A stretch of 10,797 nucleotides of DNA. It comes from Alphaproteobacteria bacterium (GTDB lineage Bacteria > Pseudomonadota > Alphaproteobacteria > BNTO01). This document shows positions 1 to 7,091 of the stretch, in pieces. Location: the NCBI GenBank assembly GCA_025996655.1, contig BNTO01000013.1, positions 1 through 10,797 of the forward strand, read 5' to 3'. Positions within the stretch are counted from its first letter, which is position 1, and the number at the start of each line of letters is the position of its first letter. The position numbers and the translations under genes were made by a program. The notes beneath the pieces were generated by a model. It ran no database searches. It had not been told where the DNA came from and was given only the letters and a program-made list of their open reading frames with translations.

Positions 1-31
1 CCATGTCCCTTTCACGAAACACCCATGACAT
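1..31 (-). CDS. Possible N-terminus of an IS transposase (partial, off left edge)
   Basis: An ATG at 31-29 (minus) is preceded by GAGGCAGGAACA, a good ribosome-binding site with GAGG eight bases upstream of the start. The ten visible codons give MSWVFRERDM. IS481-family transposases often begin with M-(P/S/G)-W, six or seven variable residues, then another Met, so this start is compatible with that family. Ten residues cannot prove it. The support is the combination of the ribosome-binding site, the M-S-W start and the repeats upstream. Confidence 0.25.
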   Translation of the reverse strand, partial: MSWVFRERDM

Positions 32-135
32 TGTTCCTGCCTCAACAAATCCGTAATTTGACCAAAGTTATAGGATCCTTTTTGGGACCTGAAACATGAC
101 ATTCCTAAATTGCACAACATGACATTCCTAATTGC
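24..135. repeat. Three short direct repeats (AGGAATGTCATG type)
   Basis: CATGACATTCCT occurs exactly at 95-106 and 118-129, a period of 23 bases. The similarity extends over about 20 bases on both (AACATGACATTCCTAA plus ATTGC), with one base inserted in the first. A diverged copy, CATGACATTGTTCCT, lies at 24-38. The pattern fits repeated transposase-binding sites near an IS end. Confidence 0.6.
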
Positions 136-192
136 GCTGACAATTATCTTTACCGTAGCATACGAAAAGACATGAATTTTTAGCAAGATGAG

Positions 193-207
193 AGGCTTAA
201 AAAGCCT
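193..207. repeat. Small perfect hairpin
   Basis: AGGCTT, a three-base AAA loop and AAGCCT form a perfect six-pair stem between the tRNA operon and the IS-like end. It lies about 100 bases downstream of tRNA-Gly in the direction of transcription. No U-run follows on either strand, so it is not a standard intrinsic terminator. It may be an RNA processing or 3'-end structure, or chance. Nothing else is recognisable in 143-307. Confidence 0.3.
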
Positions 208-307
208 TGGAGTATCGGGGGGAAAAATGTCGACTCGGATAAACAAAACGACCCAAACAAGACAAAGTGCCAAAGAAAACTCAAGACAAACCCTGTTCAT
301 TTTTTTT

Positions 308-381
<74 letters not shown>

Positions 382-384
382 ACT

Positions 385-470
385 TGGTGGAAGGGGGAGG
401 ATTCGAACCTCCGTAGACTCGCGTCGGCAGATTTACAGTCTGCTGCCATTAACCACTCGGCCACCCTTCC
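385..470 (-). tRNA. tRNA-Tyr (anticodon GTA)
   Basis: This is an 86-base minus-strand tRNA with a long variable arm, as bacterial tRNA-Tyr has. Acceptor GGAAGGG pairs fully with CCCTTCC, followed by discriminator A and encoded CCA (385-387). The anticodon loop CTGTAAA gives GTA (434-436 on the plus strand). The T arm is GGAGG-TTCGAAT-CCTCC. It is the first gene of a Tyr-Gly pair, the same order as tyrU-glyT upstream of tufB in E. coli. No tuf gene follows in this window. Confidence 0.97.
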
Positions 471-490
471 AGTAGCCAAACATACTCTTC

Positions 491-519
491 AGTCTAAAAG
501 GACAAAGAAAAGCTGTCAA
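491..519 (-). promoter_or_regulatory. Sigma-70-type promoter of the tRNA-Tyr/tRNA-Gly operon
   Basis: On the minus strand a perfect -35 box TTGACA (514-519) is followed by a 17-base spacer and a -10 box TAGACT (491-496, 4 of 6 matches). Transcription would start near 484, about 14 bases before the mature 5' end of tRNA-Tyr at 470. The perfect -35 and optimal spacing, placed exactly where a tRNA promoter is needed, make this convincing. It lies in the gap between the end of lon and tRNA-Tyr, so the tRNAs do not depend on read-through from lon. Confidence 0.75.
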
Positions 520-575
520 GAAGAGCGTAGAGTCTATGTAAGTTCACATGGTTTGAGACTGCTCAAGCCGGCTCT

Positions 576-2945
576 TCAATACACACCCTTTCCCGCCCCG
601 CTGTCCCAAGGCTGCTCTAGCGCACGATTTAAAACATCATCAAGTGTGGACGCCAAAATAAATTTCAAACTTTTCTTGATTTTATCATCCACTTCTTCGA
701 GATCCTTTTCGTTTTCTTTAGGAATAATAACCGTCTCAAGGCCTGCACGTTGGGCGGCTAGCACTTTTTCCTTAAGCCCCCCAATTTCCAAAACCTGGCC
801 GCGCAAATTAATCTCTCCCGTCATGGCAACACTATTTTTCACTTTAATTTTTGTGAGCGCCGAAATAAGGGCCGTACAAATGGCGGTCCCAGCCGAGGGC
901 CCATCTTTGGGCGTGGCCCCTTCGGGTACATGCACGTGAATATCATGTTTCTCGAAAAAATCGTTAGGCAAAGCCAACGTTTCGGATTTGGAACGCACAT
1001 AACTGATTGACGCATGAATGGACTCCTTCATGACATCCCCCAATTTGCCCGTTTGAATAATCTGGCCTTTGCCTAACAAAACAAGCACTTCAATAAAAAG
1101 AATATCGCCACCTGCCTCTGTCCAAGCTAGGCCCGTCGAAATTCCTGGGGAACGAAACAACTCAGACTTACCAAAGGTATATTTTGGAATTCCGCAAAAC
1201 TTACGAATCGTGCCTTCATCAACCGCAATGGTTGACGTTTTTTTTGTCAGGATGTCTTTGACCGCCTTGCGTGCCAACGTTGCCACTTCGCGCTCGAGCT
1301 GGCGTACCCCGGCTTCCCGCGTGTAATGGCGAATGAGGCGTTGAAGCGCGTCCTCCCCTAAGGAAAACTCTTCCTCACTCAGGCCATGCAACGTGCGCTG
1401 TTTGGGCACCAAGTGGCGCACGGCAATTTGTAACTTTTCGTCTTCGGTGTAGCCCGAAAGGCGAATAATCTCCATACGGTCCATCAAGGGGTGCGGCATA
1501 TTGAGCGTGTTGGCCGTTGCAATAAACATCACGTCGGAAAGGTCATAATCGACCTCAATATAGTGATCATTGAAAGCCGCGTTTTGCTCGGGGTCGAGAA
1601 CTTCAAGAAGCGCCGACGTCGGGTCGCCGCGCCAATCGTGGCCGAGTTTGTCAATTTCGTCTAATAAAAACAAAGGATTGCTGGACTTAGCCTTTTTCAT
1701 TCCCTGAATAATTTTGCCCGGCATAGCGCCAATATAGGTGCTGCGATGCCCGCGAATTTCCGACTCATCCACAACGCCGCCCAGCGACATGCGCACAAAA
1801 GACCGCCCCGTCGCCTCCGCAATGGATTTGCCCAACGACGTTTTGCCAACGCCCGGAGGCCCTACAAAACACAAAATTTGCCCCGGCAGCTTGTTCACGC
1901 GCGACTGAACGGCAAGATATTCCAAAATGCGATCCTTCACAGGCTTTAGCCCATAGTGATCCTTTTCAAGGATTTTTTCCGCTTCGTCGAGGTTCTTCTT
2001 TGTTTTTGTGGTTTTATTCCACGGAATATCCAAAAGCCATTCTAAATAACTTCGCACAACGCTCGCTTCCGAAGACATAGCATTCATGGTGCGCAATTTA
2101 TTCAGCCGAGACACAGCCCGCTCCCGCGCTTCTTTCGAAAATTTTGTTTTTTTAATGCGCTCTTCAAAAATCTTGAAATCTTCTTCCGCGTCTTCGCCGT
2201 TGCCCAATTCTTTATGAATGGCGCGGAGTTGCTCATTTAAATAATATTCGCGCTGCGTTTTTTCAATCTGTTTTTTGACGCGGCCCCGAATGCGCTTCTC
2301 TACGAAATGAACATTATTTTCCGCCTCTAGAACCGAGCAAAGGCGCTCCATGCGCTCTTGGACATCATGCATTTCAAGCAACGTCTGCTTTTCAACAATA
2401 TTCATTGGGAAATGGGTGCTCACCGTATCGGCAAGAACGCAAGGGTCTTCAATTTTTCGAACAGAAGTAAGAACTTCGGCGGGAATTTGCGAATTAAAAC
2501 GCGCATAATTCTCAAATTCTTTCAGAATTTCCTTTTGAAGAATCGCAATCTCCGAGGGATTCTCCATAATAGAGGGCTTGATCTGAAGGTGCGCCTTTAG
2601 GAAAGGCCCAACTTTTTTGAGTTCTACAGCCTCAGCGCGAGACTTTCCCTCAATCAAAATTTTAATTGTGCCATCGGAAAGCTCCAGAATTTGCTTAAGG
2701 GTCCCCACCGTTCCCGTTCTATAAATACGATCCACCGGCGGGTCATTTTCTTCGGGGGATTTTTGCGTAAGCAAGAGAATTTGGCGGCCCGTTTGTTCCC
2801 AGGCGGCCTTAACGGCGGCAATAGAGGGCGTGCGCCCAATAAACAAAGGTATAACCATATGCGGAAAGACTACCGTATCGCGAAGCATGAGTACCGGCGC
2901 TTCAAAAAAATTGGGATCCGACTTGTTTGTTTTTTTGGGGGGCAT
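576..2945 (-). CDS. lon: ATP-dependent Lon protease
   Basis: Lon is the cytoplasmic AAA+ serine protease that degrades damaged proteins and short-lived regulators. With the start chosen here it has 789 residues (E. coli Lon 784). An N-terminal substrate-binding domain opens with PVLMLRDTVVFPHMVIPLF. The AAA+ module has Walker A GPPGVGKT at about 362-369, Walker B LFLLDEID at about 425-432 and sensor-1 Asn in TANT at about 479. The protease domain carries catalytic Ser684 in KDGPSAG and Lys727 in GGLKEK, 43 residues apart as in E. coli. The reading frame is open to an ATG at 3002 (808 residues). I prefer the ATG at 2945 because AAGG lies four bases upstream and the length then fits the family; an ATG at 2969 has no spaced ribosome-binding site. 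lon often follows clpX, but here the upstream gene is a divergent pilin-like gene 169 bases away. No convincing terminator is visible between its stop and the tRNA promoter. Confidence 0.97.
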   Translation of the reverse strand: MPPKKTNKSDPNFFEAPVLMLRDTVVFPHMVIPLFIGRTPSIAAVKAAWEQTGRQILLLTQKSPEENDPPVDRIYRTGTVGTLKQILELSDGTIKILIEGKSRAEAVELKKVGPFLKAHLQIKPSIMENPSEIAILQKEILKEFENYARFNSQIPAEVLTSVRKIEDPCVLADTVSTHFPMNIVEKQTLLEMHDVQERMERLCSVLEAENNVHFVEKRIRGRVKKQIEKTQREYYLNEQLRAIHKELGNGEDAEEDFKIFEERIKKTKFSKEARERAVSRLNKLRTMNAMSSEASVVRSYLEWLLDIPWNKTTKTKKNLDEAEKILEKDHYGLKPVKDRILEYLAVQSRVNKLPGQILCFVGPPGVGKTSLGKSIAEATGRSFVRMSLGGVVDESEIRGHRSTYIGAMPGKIIQGMKKAKSSNPLFLLDEIDKLGHDWRGDPTSALLEVLDPEQNAAFNDHYIEVDYDLSDVMFIATANTLNMPHPLMDRMEIIRLSGYTEDEKLQIAVRHLVPKQRTLHGLSEEEFSLGEDALQRLIRHYTREAGVRQLEREVATLARKAVKDILTKKTSTIAVDEGTIRKFCGIPKYTFGKSELFRSPGISTGLAWTEAGGDILFIEVLVLLGKGQIIQTGKLGDVMKESIHASISYVRSKSETLALPNDFFEKHDIHVHVPEGATPKDGPSAGTAICTALISALTKIKVKNSVAMTGEINLRGQVLEIGGLKEKVLAAQRAGLETVIIPKENEKDLEEVDDKIKKSLKFILASTLDDVLNRALEQPWDSGAGKGVY

Positions 2946-3055
2946 GGCGCCTTGTTTGTTCCAATCCATCCCTAACAGTCTACAAAACTTTGGGAGGCGC
3001 ATCTATGACTTCTTTAGAACATGGGGGACGAGGAGACAATCCGTTTTTGCAAGCA

Positions 3056-3085
3056 TTGTTCCGTTTTTTCTTTTGAGGATAAAAT
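3056..3085 (+). promoter_or_regulatory. Candidate promoter of the pilin-like gene
   Basis: TAAAAT at 3080-3085 (5 of 6 to TATAAT) lies 18 bases after TTGTTC at 3056-3061 (weak -35). Transcription would begin near 3092, giving a short leader before the proposed TTG start at 3115. The element lies in the region shared with the divergently transcribed lon. The -10 is good, the -35 poor. Confidence 0.35.
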
Positions 3086-3114
3086 AAAAGGGGTCTCCCA
3101 AAAAAGGTTTGCTT

Positions 3115-3765
3115 TTGTCCCTTTTTTTGAAAAAACGCCTTAAAGGGTTTCTGCTGCTTGAAGTGGCTTTAGTCTTTTGTATTCTGGGCGTTTTAGGCGC
3201 GGCGCTGATGCCTCTTCTTAAAACGGCAACCCAAACGTCAAAAAACGCGCAAACGCAGCAAGCTTTTGATCGAGCCATTCGCTCTTTAGCAGCGTACGCA
3301 ACGGCCTATCAAAGACTTCCTTGTGCGGCGCAGGCTGATGGGCTGGAATGTGCAGGAACGTATTCTGGCGTGATTCCGTACAAAACGCTGGGGTTAGAGG
3401 CTTCGTGGGTTCAAGACGGTAGCGGGCCGCCCCTGTCCTATATTGTGACGGCGGAGCTAACAAATTGGAACATTGTTACAGACCTCGATGAGGAAGAAAC
3501 TCCGCCTTTCTCGGAGATTGTGGCCAAAAATCCCTTGCAAATTATTGATGAAAGCGGGGAGATTGTCCTTCCTTTTAATACGGATCAGAAGGATTTTTGT
3601 GCTTTTGTACTTGTGAGTATTCCTGGTAAAGCAAAAGTCTCAGGGGATTCTTTTTTGAAAAAGGACGCTCCTCCTTTCGTTTTCCATATGCCGCCTCGTT
3701 CCTCGGGCGTTCGCGCCCGCTGGATGAGCCGGAACAACTTATGTGCGCTTTTTCGGCCTTATTAG
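3115..3765 (+). CDS. Type IV prepilin-like (pseudopilin) protein
   Basis: This protein of about 216 residues has a class III (prepilin) signal. A short basic leader ends in KG and is followed by FLLLE, so cleavage at G/F leaves Phe at +1 and Glu at +5. A hydrophobic helix of about 20 residues follows, the classic assembly helix of type IV pilins and type II secretion pseudopilins. The soluble part has AIRSLAAYATAYQRLPC, then GVIPYKTLGL and a short LSYIVT segment. That layout recalls a minor-pilin-like family of Proteobacteria with an RLPCPA...G..P...LGL pattern (from memory). Cys residues at about 70, 79, 162 and 210 could form disulfides outside the cytoplasm. No ATG is available. TTG at 3115 has AAAAAGG seven bases upstream; TTG at 3109 would add two residues. 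No peptidase, ATPase or secretin gene is adjacent, so the machinery must be encoded elsewhere or be absent. The family call is firm; its role is not known. Confidence 0.8.
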   Translation: MSLFLKKRLKGFLLLEVALVFCILGVLGAALMPLLKTATQTSKNAQTQQAFDRAIRSLAAYATAYQRLPCAAQADGLECAGTYSGVIPYKTLGLEASWVQDGSGPPLSYIVTAELTNWNIVTDLDEEETPPFSEIVAKNPLQIIDESGEIVLPFNTDQKDFCAFVLVSIPGKAKVSGDSFLKKDAPPFVFHMPPRSSGVRARWMSRNNLCALFRPY

Positions 3766-3826
3766 GGTTGTAGCCTAGAAAATCTTCTCGATTCTCTTCA
3801 AAAAAGTAAAAATAGGATATTCCCTC

Positions 3827-3863
3827 AGTAATTAATATTTCATTAATTTATTACTCCTATAAT
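3827..3863 (+). promoter_or_regulatory. Promoter -10 box and inverted repeat upstream of the exported repeat protein
   Basis: A perfect TATAAT lies at 3858-3863. No good -35 is present 16-18 bases upstream. That position is instead occupied by an A/T-rich inverted repeat: AGTAATTAAT at 3827-3836 against ATTAATTTATTACT at 3842-3855 (outer arms AGTAAT/ATTACT, the right arm with three extra bases). This could be an operator for an activator or repressor. Transcription would start near 3870, downstream of the ATG at 3862, which supports the start at 3892. Confidence 0.5.
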
Positions 3864-3891
3864 GAATCATATGATTTATATTGAGGAAATT

Positions 3892-6800
3892 ATGAATAAT
3901 AAAAAATTACTCAATAAAATACTCCTTTTTGTTTTGTGTTTGCCCGCGCCTCAAGTAAACGCAAACAACCCCAATATGCGGAACCAAACACGTGCCAATC
4001 CCCCTCAACCTGCCTCTCCTCAGGGAAACTCCAGAGAACAAAATACTCTTTATGTGAGGCCACCCATGGATCTTTATTCTATGGGGCAACTGCCGATGAA
4101 TCCTTATATGGAGCCCCTCATGGATCCTTATTCTCTAGGACAACTGCCAATGAATCCTCCTTATATTTTGCAACCTCCCATGATTTTTCCTTATATGGGT
4201 CCCCCCATGGATCCTTATTCTATAGGGCTCTTACAAAATTTTATGGAGCTGTTACAAAGGGATCCTTATACGGAGTGGCCACAAGTCGATTCTCCTTACT
4301 TGAGGAAACAGTCCCAAAATTACGTCCCTCAAAAGCGAGGGCAGCCGGTGCATTCGCAAAATTTCAAATCTCAACACGTTCCCCCTTATGTTGAGCCGCA
4401 GCCAAATTACGGACCTCAACCGCAACTTCCTTACCTTAATCAGCCGCAAAATTATAGCCCTCAACAAAATTTTTCTTATGGGGGAGGGCAACAAAATTAT
4501 GGACAACCGCAAGCGTGGGGGCCTCAGATACAAAAACAAAGCTCTGTTCAAGCACAAAATCAGGTCTTGGGGGGACAAGAAAAAATTGTCGTAGCAGGCA
4601 AAGAAATGTCGTTTGAGGAAGCAAAGAAAATATTCCTTGAAGCTATAAAGAGTAAAAAACCCCTTCCGGACATCCCCGTTTCCCAACAAACCATTGGAAT
4701 TTATTTTGCTGAAGATCCTAGTACGGGACGCATTCCCGCACATTTAGCCGTACAATATAAAAATGTGGAGGGCTTATGTAAAATTCTTGACAAATACAAA
4801 GAATTTGAATGGAAGAATCTAATAAAAGTGTCTTTTTTCCTCGGAAGTAAATCCCATACGTATGCTTCAGGACAGAAGGAGGCTCGTTTGACGGATAAAA
4901 ATTGGCAAAGTGTTCTTGAGACGCTTGCTTCTTTTAAACCCAATGAGTTGTCTCTGCCAGAAGCAAGGGCAATGCTCGAAGCTTTAAAGGATTATTGCTC
5001 AGATACAGGCCTAACCCTTTCGGGAAGGGAACCAGCGTTTGAAATGGCCATAAAAAACAATAATATTCAGTGTGCAAAACTATTTATTGATGTTTTTGGA
5101 ACAGATTTCTTGGTTGCCGAACAGAGTGACGGCAATATTATTCAACGTTTGTTTGATGCCGATCTAAAAAATGCCAATTCTACAAGTAAGCCTGGAAAGG
5201 AAGATTTGTTGTTTAAGCGCCTTCTTGAGGTTATTGAAGATAGCAAAGCCGAAATTAACTTTGTATTTCCGGATAGAGAGACTTTTCTCGCAAAAGCGCT
5301 TCGAAGTGGAAATATGCCGTGTATTCGTTTTTTAGTAGAAAAAGGCATCAACTTTGAAACGGATGAAGAAAAAGGTGAACTTCTGCATCTTTTAGCAACG
5401 GCTGGGCCAATCAAGATTGCCGTTCCTGAGCAAACACAGCAAAAAGCGACACCATCACGCCCAGTTCCACAAAGGCAATCAACAAGAGAGACTGAAAAAA
5501 TGCGTGTTCCGCAAGAGTCCAAGAACACGTTTTACAAAGAAGTGTTTAATATTATAGGAGGTAATGCTGTTTCGGATCTTGCTCATAGGCGGAATGAAGA
5601 AGGACTTATCCCGCTGTTTCATGCGTTCAAGAATAACAATGTTGATTTGGCGATTTCCTTGATAGAATTTACGGATTTACAGGAGACAGATGCCGAAGGA
5701 AATAACATCCTACATGTTCTAATTGATGCTAGTCGAGAGAATAAGGGCATGTTTAGCACAATCATGAGCCATATTAAACCGGGTCTTGTTAAAGAATTAG
5801 CCTGCCAAGAAAATAATAATTGTATAACGCCTCTTGAGCAGAGTTTCTGGAGTGGCAAAAACTTCTTAGATCTTGTCGCAATCGTTGGCGAATCATGTTT
5901 GAATGTCGAATTTAAAGATGGGAACAGCATTCTGCACGCTTTCGCGTCCGATGACAAATACTTATCGCAATTTAGGGATTTTGTTAAAATTCTAGAAGAA
6001 CAAGCAAAACTAAGACACATTTCCTCCAAAGGGGCTGTTTCCCTAAAACCTGTAAACGCAACACGCAATAGAAATTTAAACATCCCACCACAAATGGATG
6101 TTTCTCAACAAGACGATTTTTCGGAGATTATTTTTGAAAATCTAGCAAAAACAAATAGCAAGGATGAATCCGCTTTTGACATTGCCTATGAAAGGGCCCC
6201 GAGAATGTTTCGCGAGTTTAGTAATTACGGGGTTCCTGCAGCTCTTGCGGCGCGGTTTATTGTAGAGAAAAGATCTTCAGAAGTTGAAAAGGGCCTTAAT
6301 ATTTCCTTGGATAAACGGAAAAAAAATATTTTGGGCTTCAAGACAGAAGAGGGCGAAACTCTCCTACACATAGCGGCCTTCAAGGGTGAGTGGAAAACGT
6401 TTGATCTCCTTATGAAATATGGAGCGGACCTCTTTACGGCAGACATTGCAGAGAGGCTTATTGAAGAGCAGAAATTTTCTGTCCTTGAAAAGGCTTTTCA
6501 TGTTTTATCCGATCAACAAAAAAAAGATATTTTGGAATATAAGACGGAGGAAGACGACACGCTCTTGCACTTAGCCGCCTTAAGGGGGGATGGAAAGCTT
6601 TTTACATTGCTTATGGAGAATGCCTTCCTTATAAACAATGGAGTCCCTCTCTTTGCTAGAAATTCCAAGGACGAATTTCCCATTCAAAGTTTCGTTTTTA
6701 AAGAGATCTTCTCTAAGACAGACACAACTTGCTCGACCACGACAAAAATGAATATCCGTAAAGTTGCAGAGGCCATGAACGATAGAGAGAGAAACGCATC

Positions 6801-7011
6801 CCAAGATCTGACAAAAAATTCTTGGCGCTTAAATCCCAACAGAGATGGAGTGCCCCTTTATTTAGAACTTTTGCACAAAAAGGGGATGCTGCCTATCTTG
6901 GAGGTCGTTTTGCCCGATAAGCTATCTCCAGCGCAACGACAGCAAGCTTTGAAAATTGCGGAAGAAACGGGAGACAAAGCAGTTATAAAATACCTCGAAA
7001 ACCTGAGATAA
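3892..7011 (+). CDS. Large exported protein with low-complexity N-terminus and ankyrin-like repeats
   Basis: The product has 1039 residues. The start is ATG 3892, with GAGG five bases upstream; an ATG at 3862 overlaps the TATAAT box and has no ribosome-binding site. Residues 1-24 form a Sec signal peptide: a basic start, the hydrophobic run ILLFVLCLPAP, and likely cleavage after VNA. Residues 25-225 are rich in Pro, Gln, Asn, Tyr and Met, first as imperfect repeats of PPMDPYSxGQLPMNP type, then as QNY/PQP-rich sequence like prion-like segments. From about 240 on it is mostly helical, with degenerate ankyrin-like units near 380, 463, 570-615, 643-690, 820 and 887. The clearest are ETLLHIAAFKG and DTLLHLAALRG, with dispersed linkers near 505-545 and 710-745. 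No enzyme motif or further membrane segment is visible. The signal peptide implies periplasm, surface or secretion; ankyrin units suggest protein binding. It follows the pilin-like gene by 126 bases on the same strand with its own -10 box. A role at the host interface is inference; I recognise no named family. Confidence 0.85.
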   Translation: MNNKKLLNKILLFVLCLPAPQVNANNPNMRNQTRANPPQPASPQGNSREQNTLYVRPPMDLYSMGQLPMNPYMEPLMDPYSLGQLPMNPPYILQPPMIFPYMGPPMDPYSIGLLQNFMELLQRDPYTEWPQVDSPYLRKQSQNYVPQKRGQPVHSQNFKSQHVPPYVEPQPNYGPQPQLPYLNQPQNYSPQQNFSYGGGQQNYGQPQAWGPQIQKQSSVQAQNQVLGGQEKIVVAGKEMSFEEAKKIFLEAIKSKKPLPDIPVSQQTIGIYFAEDPSTGRIPAHLAVQYKNVEGLCKILDKYKEFEWKNLIKVSFFLGSKSHTYASGQKEARLTDKNWQSVLETLASFKPNELSLPEARAMLEALKDYCSDTGLTLSGREPAFEMAIKNNNIQCAKLFIDVFGTDFLVAEQSDGNIIQRLFDADLKNANSTSKPGKEDLLFKRLLEVIEDSKAEINFVFPDRETFLAKALRSGNMPCIRFLVEKGINFETDEEKGELLHLLATAGPIKIAVPEQTQQKATPSRPVPQRQSTRETEKMRVPQESKNTFYKEVFNIIGGNAVSDLAHRRNEEGLIPLFHAFKNNNVDLAISLIEFTDLQETDAEGNNILHVLIDASRENKGMFSTIMSHIKPGLVKELACQENNNCITPLEQSFWSGKNFLDLVAIVGESCLNVEFKDGNSILHAFASDDKYLSQFRDFVKILEEQAKLRHISSKGAVSLKPVNATRNRNLNIPPQMDVSQQDDFSEIIFENLAKTNSKDESAFDIAYERAPRMFREFSNYGVPAALAARFIVEKRSSEVEKGLNISLDKRKKNILGFKTEEGETLLHIAAFKGEWKTFDLLMKYGADLFTADIAERLIEEQKFSVLEKAFHVLSDQQKKDILEYKTEEDDTLLHLAALRGDGKLFTLLMENAFLINNGVPLFARNSKDEFPIQSFVFKEIFSKTDTTCSTTTKMNIRKVAEAMNDRERNASQDLTKNSWRLNPNRDGVPLYLELLHKKGMLPILEVVLPDKLSPAQRQQALKIAEETGDKAVIKYLENLR
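4060..4233 (+). repeat. Imperfect tandem repeats coding for PPMDPYS-type units
   Basis: Four in-frame units start at about 4060, 4114, 4174 and 4201. The third is short (nine codons). At DNA level CATGGATCCTTATTCT is exact at 4119-4134 and 4206-4221, and has one mismatch at 4065-4080. Offsets of 54 and 87 bases are multiples of three, so unit gain or loss would keep the reading frame. The coded pattern is (P/L)MDxYSxGQLPMNP. Confidence 0.8.
6313..6621 (+). repeat. Internal duplication of an ankyrin-like module
   Basis: Two copies of about 37 codons, 198 bases apart (6313-6423 and 6511-6621), code for aligned segments. KKNILGFKTEEGETLLHIAA matches KKDILEYKTEEDDTLLHLAA, followed by FKGEWKTFDLLMKYG matching LRGDGKLFTLLMEN. 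The DNA has diverged, so this is an old duplication. It shows how the C-terminal repeats of the exported protein grew. Confidence 0.75.
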
Positions 7012-7072
7012 TAATTGCCGAATACGTTGTTCTTTGACCAGGAGGAGATTTTTTGTCCGCCTCTTCAAGAAA

Positions 7073-7091
7073 GGCTTGGCGCCATTAAGCC
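7073..7091. terminator. Weak, possibly bidirectional terminator between convergent genes
   Basis: GGCTT and AAGCC enclose a nine-base loop that is part of an alternative inner TGGCGCCA-type pairing. On the minus strand (murJ) the stem overlaps the stop codon and is followed by TTTCTT. On the plus strand it is followed five bases later by TTTTAATTTTTT. The stem has only five pairs, so this is a tentative call for the 73-base gap between the exported-protein gene and murJ. Confidence 0.3.

Larger units (their letters stand above)
1..142 (-). mobile_element. End of an insertion sequence, IS481- or IS21-like (partial)
   Basis: Read on the minus strand, the segment starting at 142 opens with TGTCAGCGCAATTAGG. 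It then carries three copies of an AGGAATGTCATG-like repeat and a possible transposase start at 31 that runs off the left edge. Multiple short direct repeats inside an end, with a TG or TGT terminus, are typical transposase-binding ends in the IS21 and IS481 families. A TATAAC box at 67-72 (minus) with only a poor -35 could be the transposase promoter. The boundary at 142 and the family are inferred. No second end and no target duplication can be seen here. It lies about 165 bases downstream of the tRNA-Tyr/tRNA-Gly operon, on the same strand. Confidence 0.35.

Noticed and set aside
3019..3053. Heat-shock (sigma-32) promoter for lon on the minus strand: CTTGCAA and CCCCATGT
   Set aside because: The -10-like part is exact, but the spacer is about 20 bases instead of 13-14 and the -35 is imperfect, so it was not listed as a feature.
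3763..3779. Terminator after the pilin-like gene (TAGG...CCTA)
   Set aside because: There are only four base pairs and no T-run follows.
3892..3963. Lipoprotein signal (Cys in LFVLCLP)
   Set aside because: The residue before Cys is Leu, not Gly, Ala or Ser, so the lipobox is poor. A standard Sec cleavage after VNA fits better.
3936..4394. Plus-strand open frame of 152 codons with a repetitive product (HGSLFYGATADES type)
   Set aside because: It is the shifted frame of the repeat region in the exported-protein gene. Its repeats mirror the DNA repeats, and it has no ribosome-binding site of its own.
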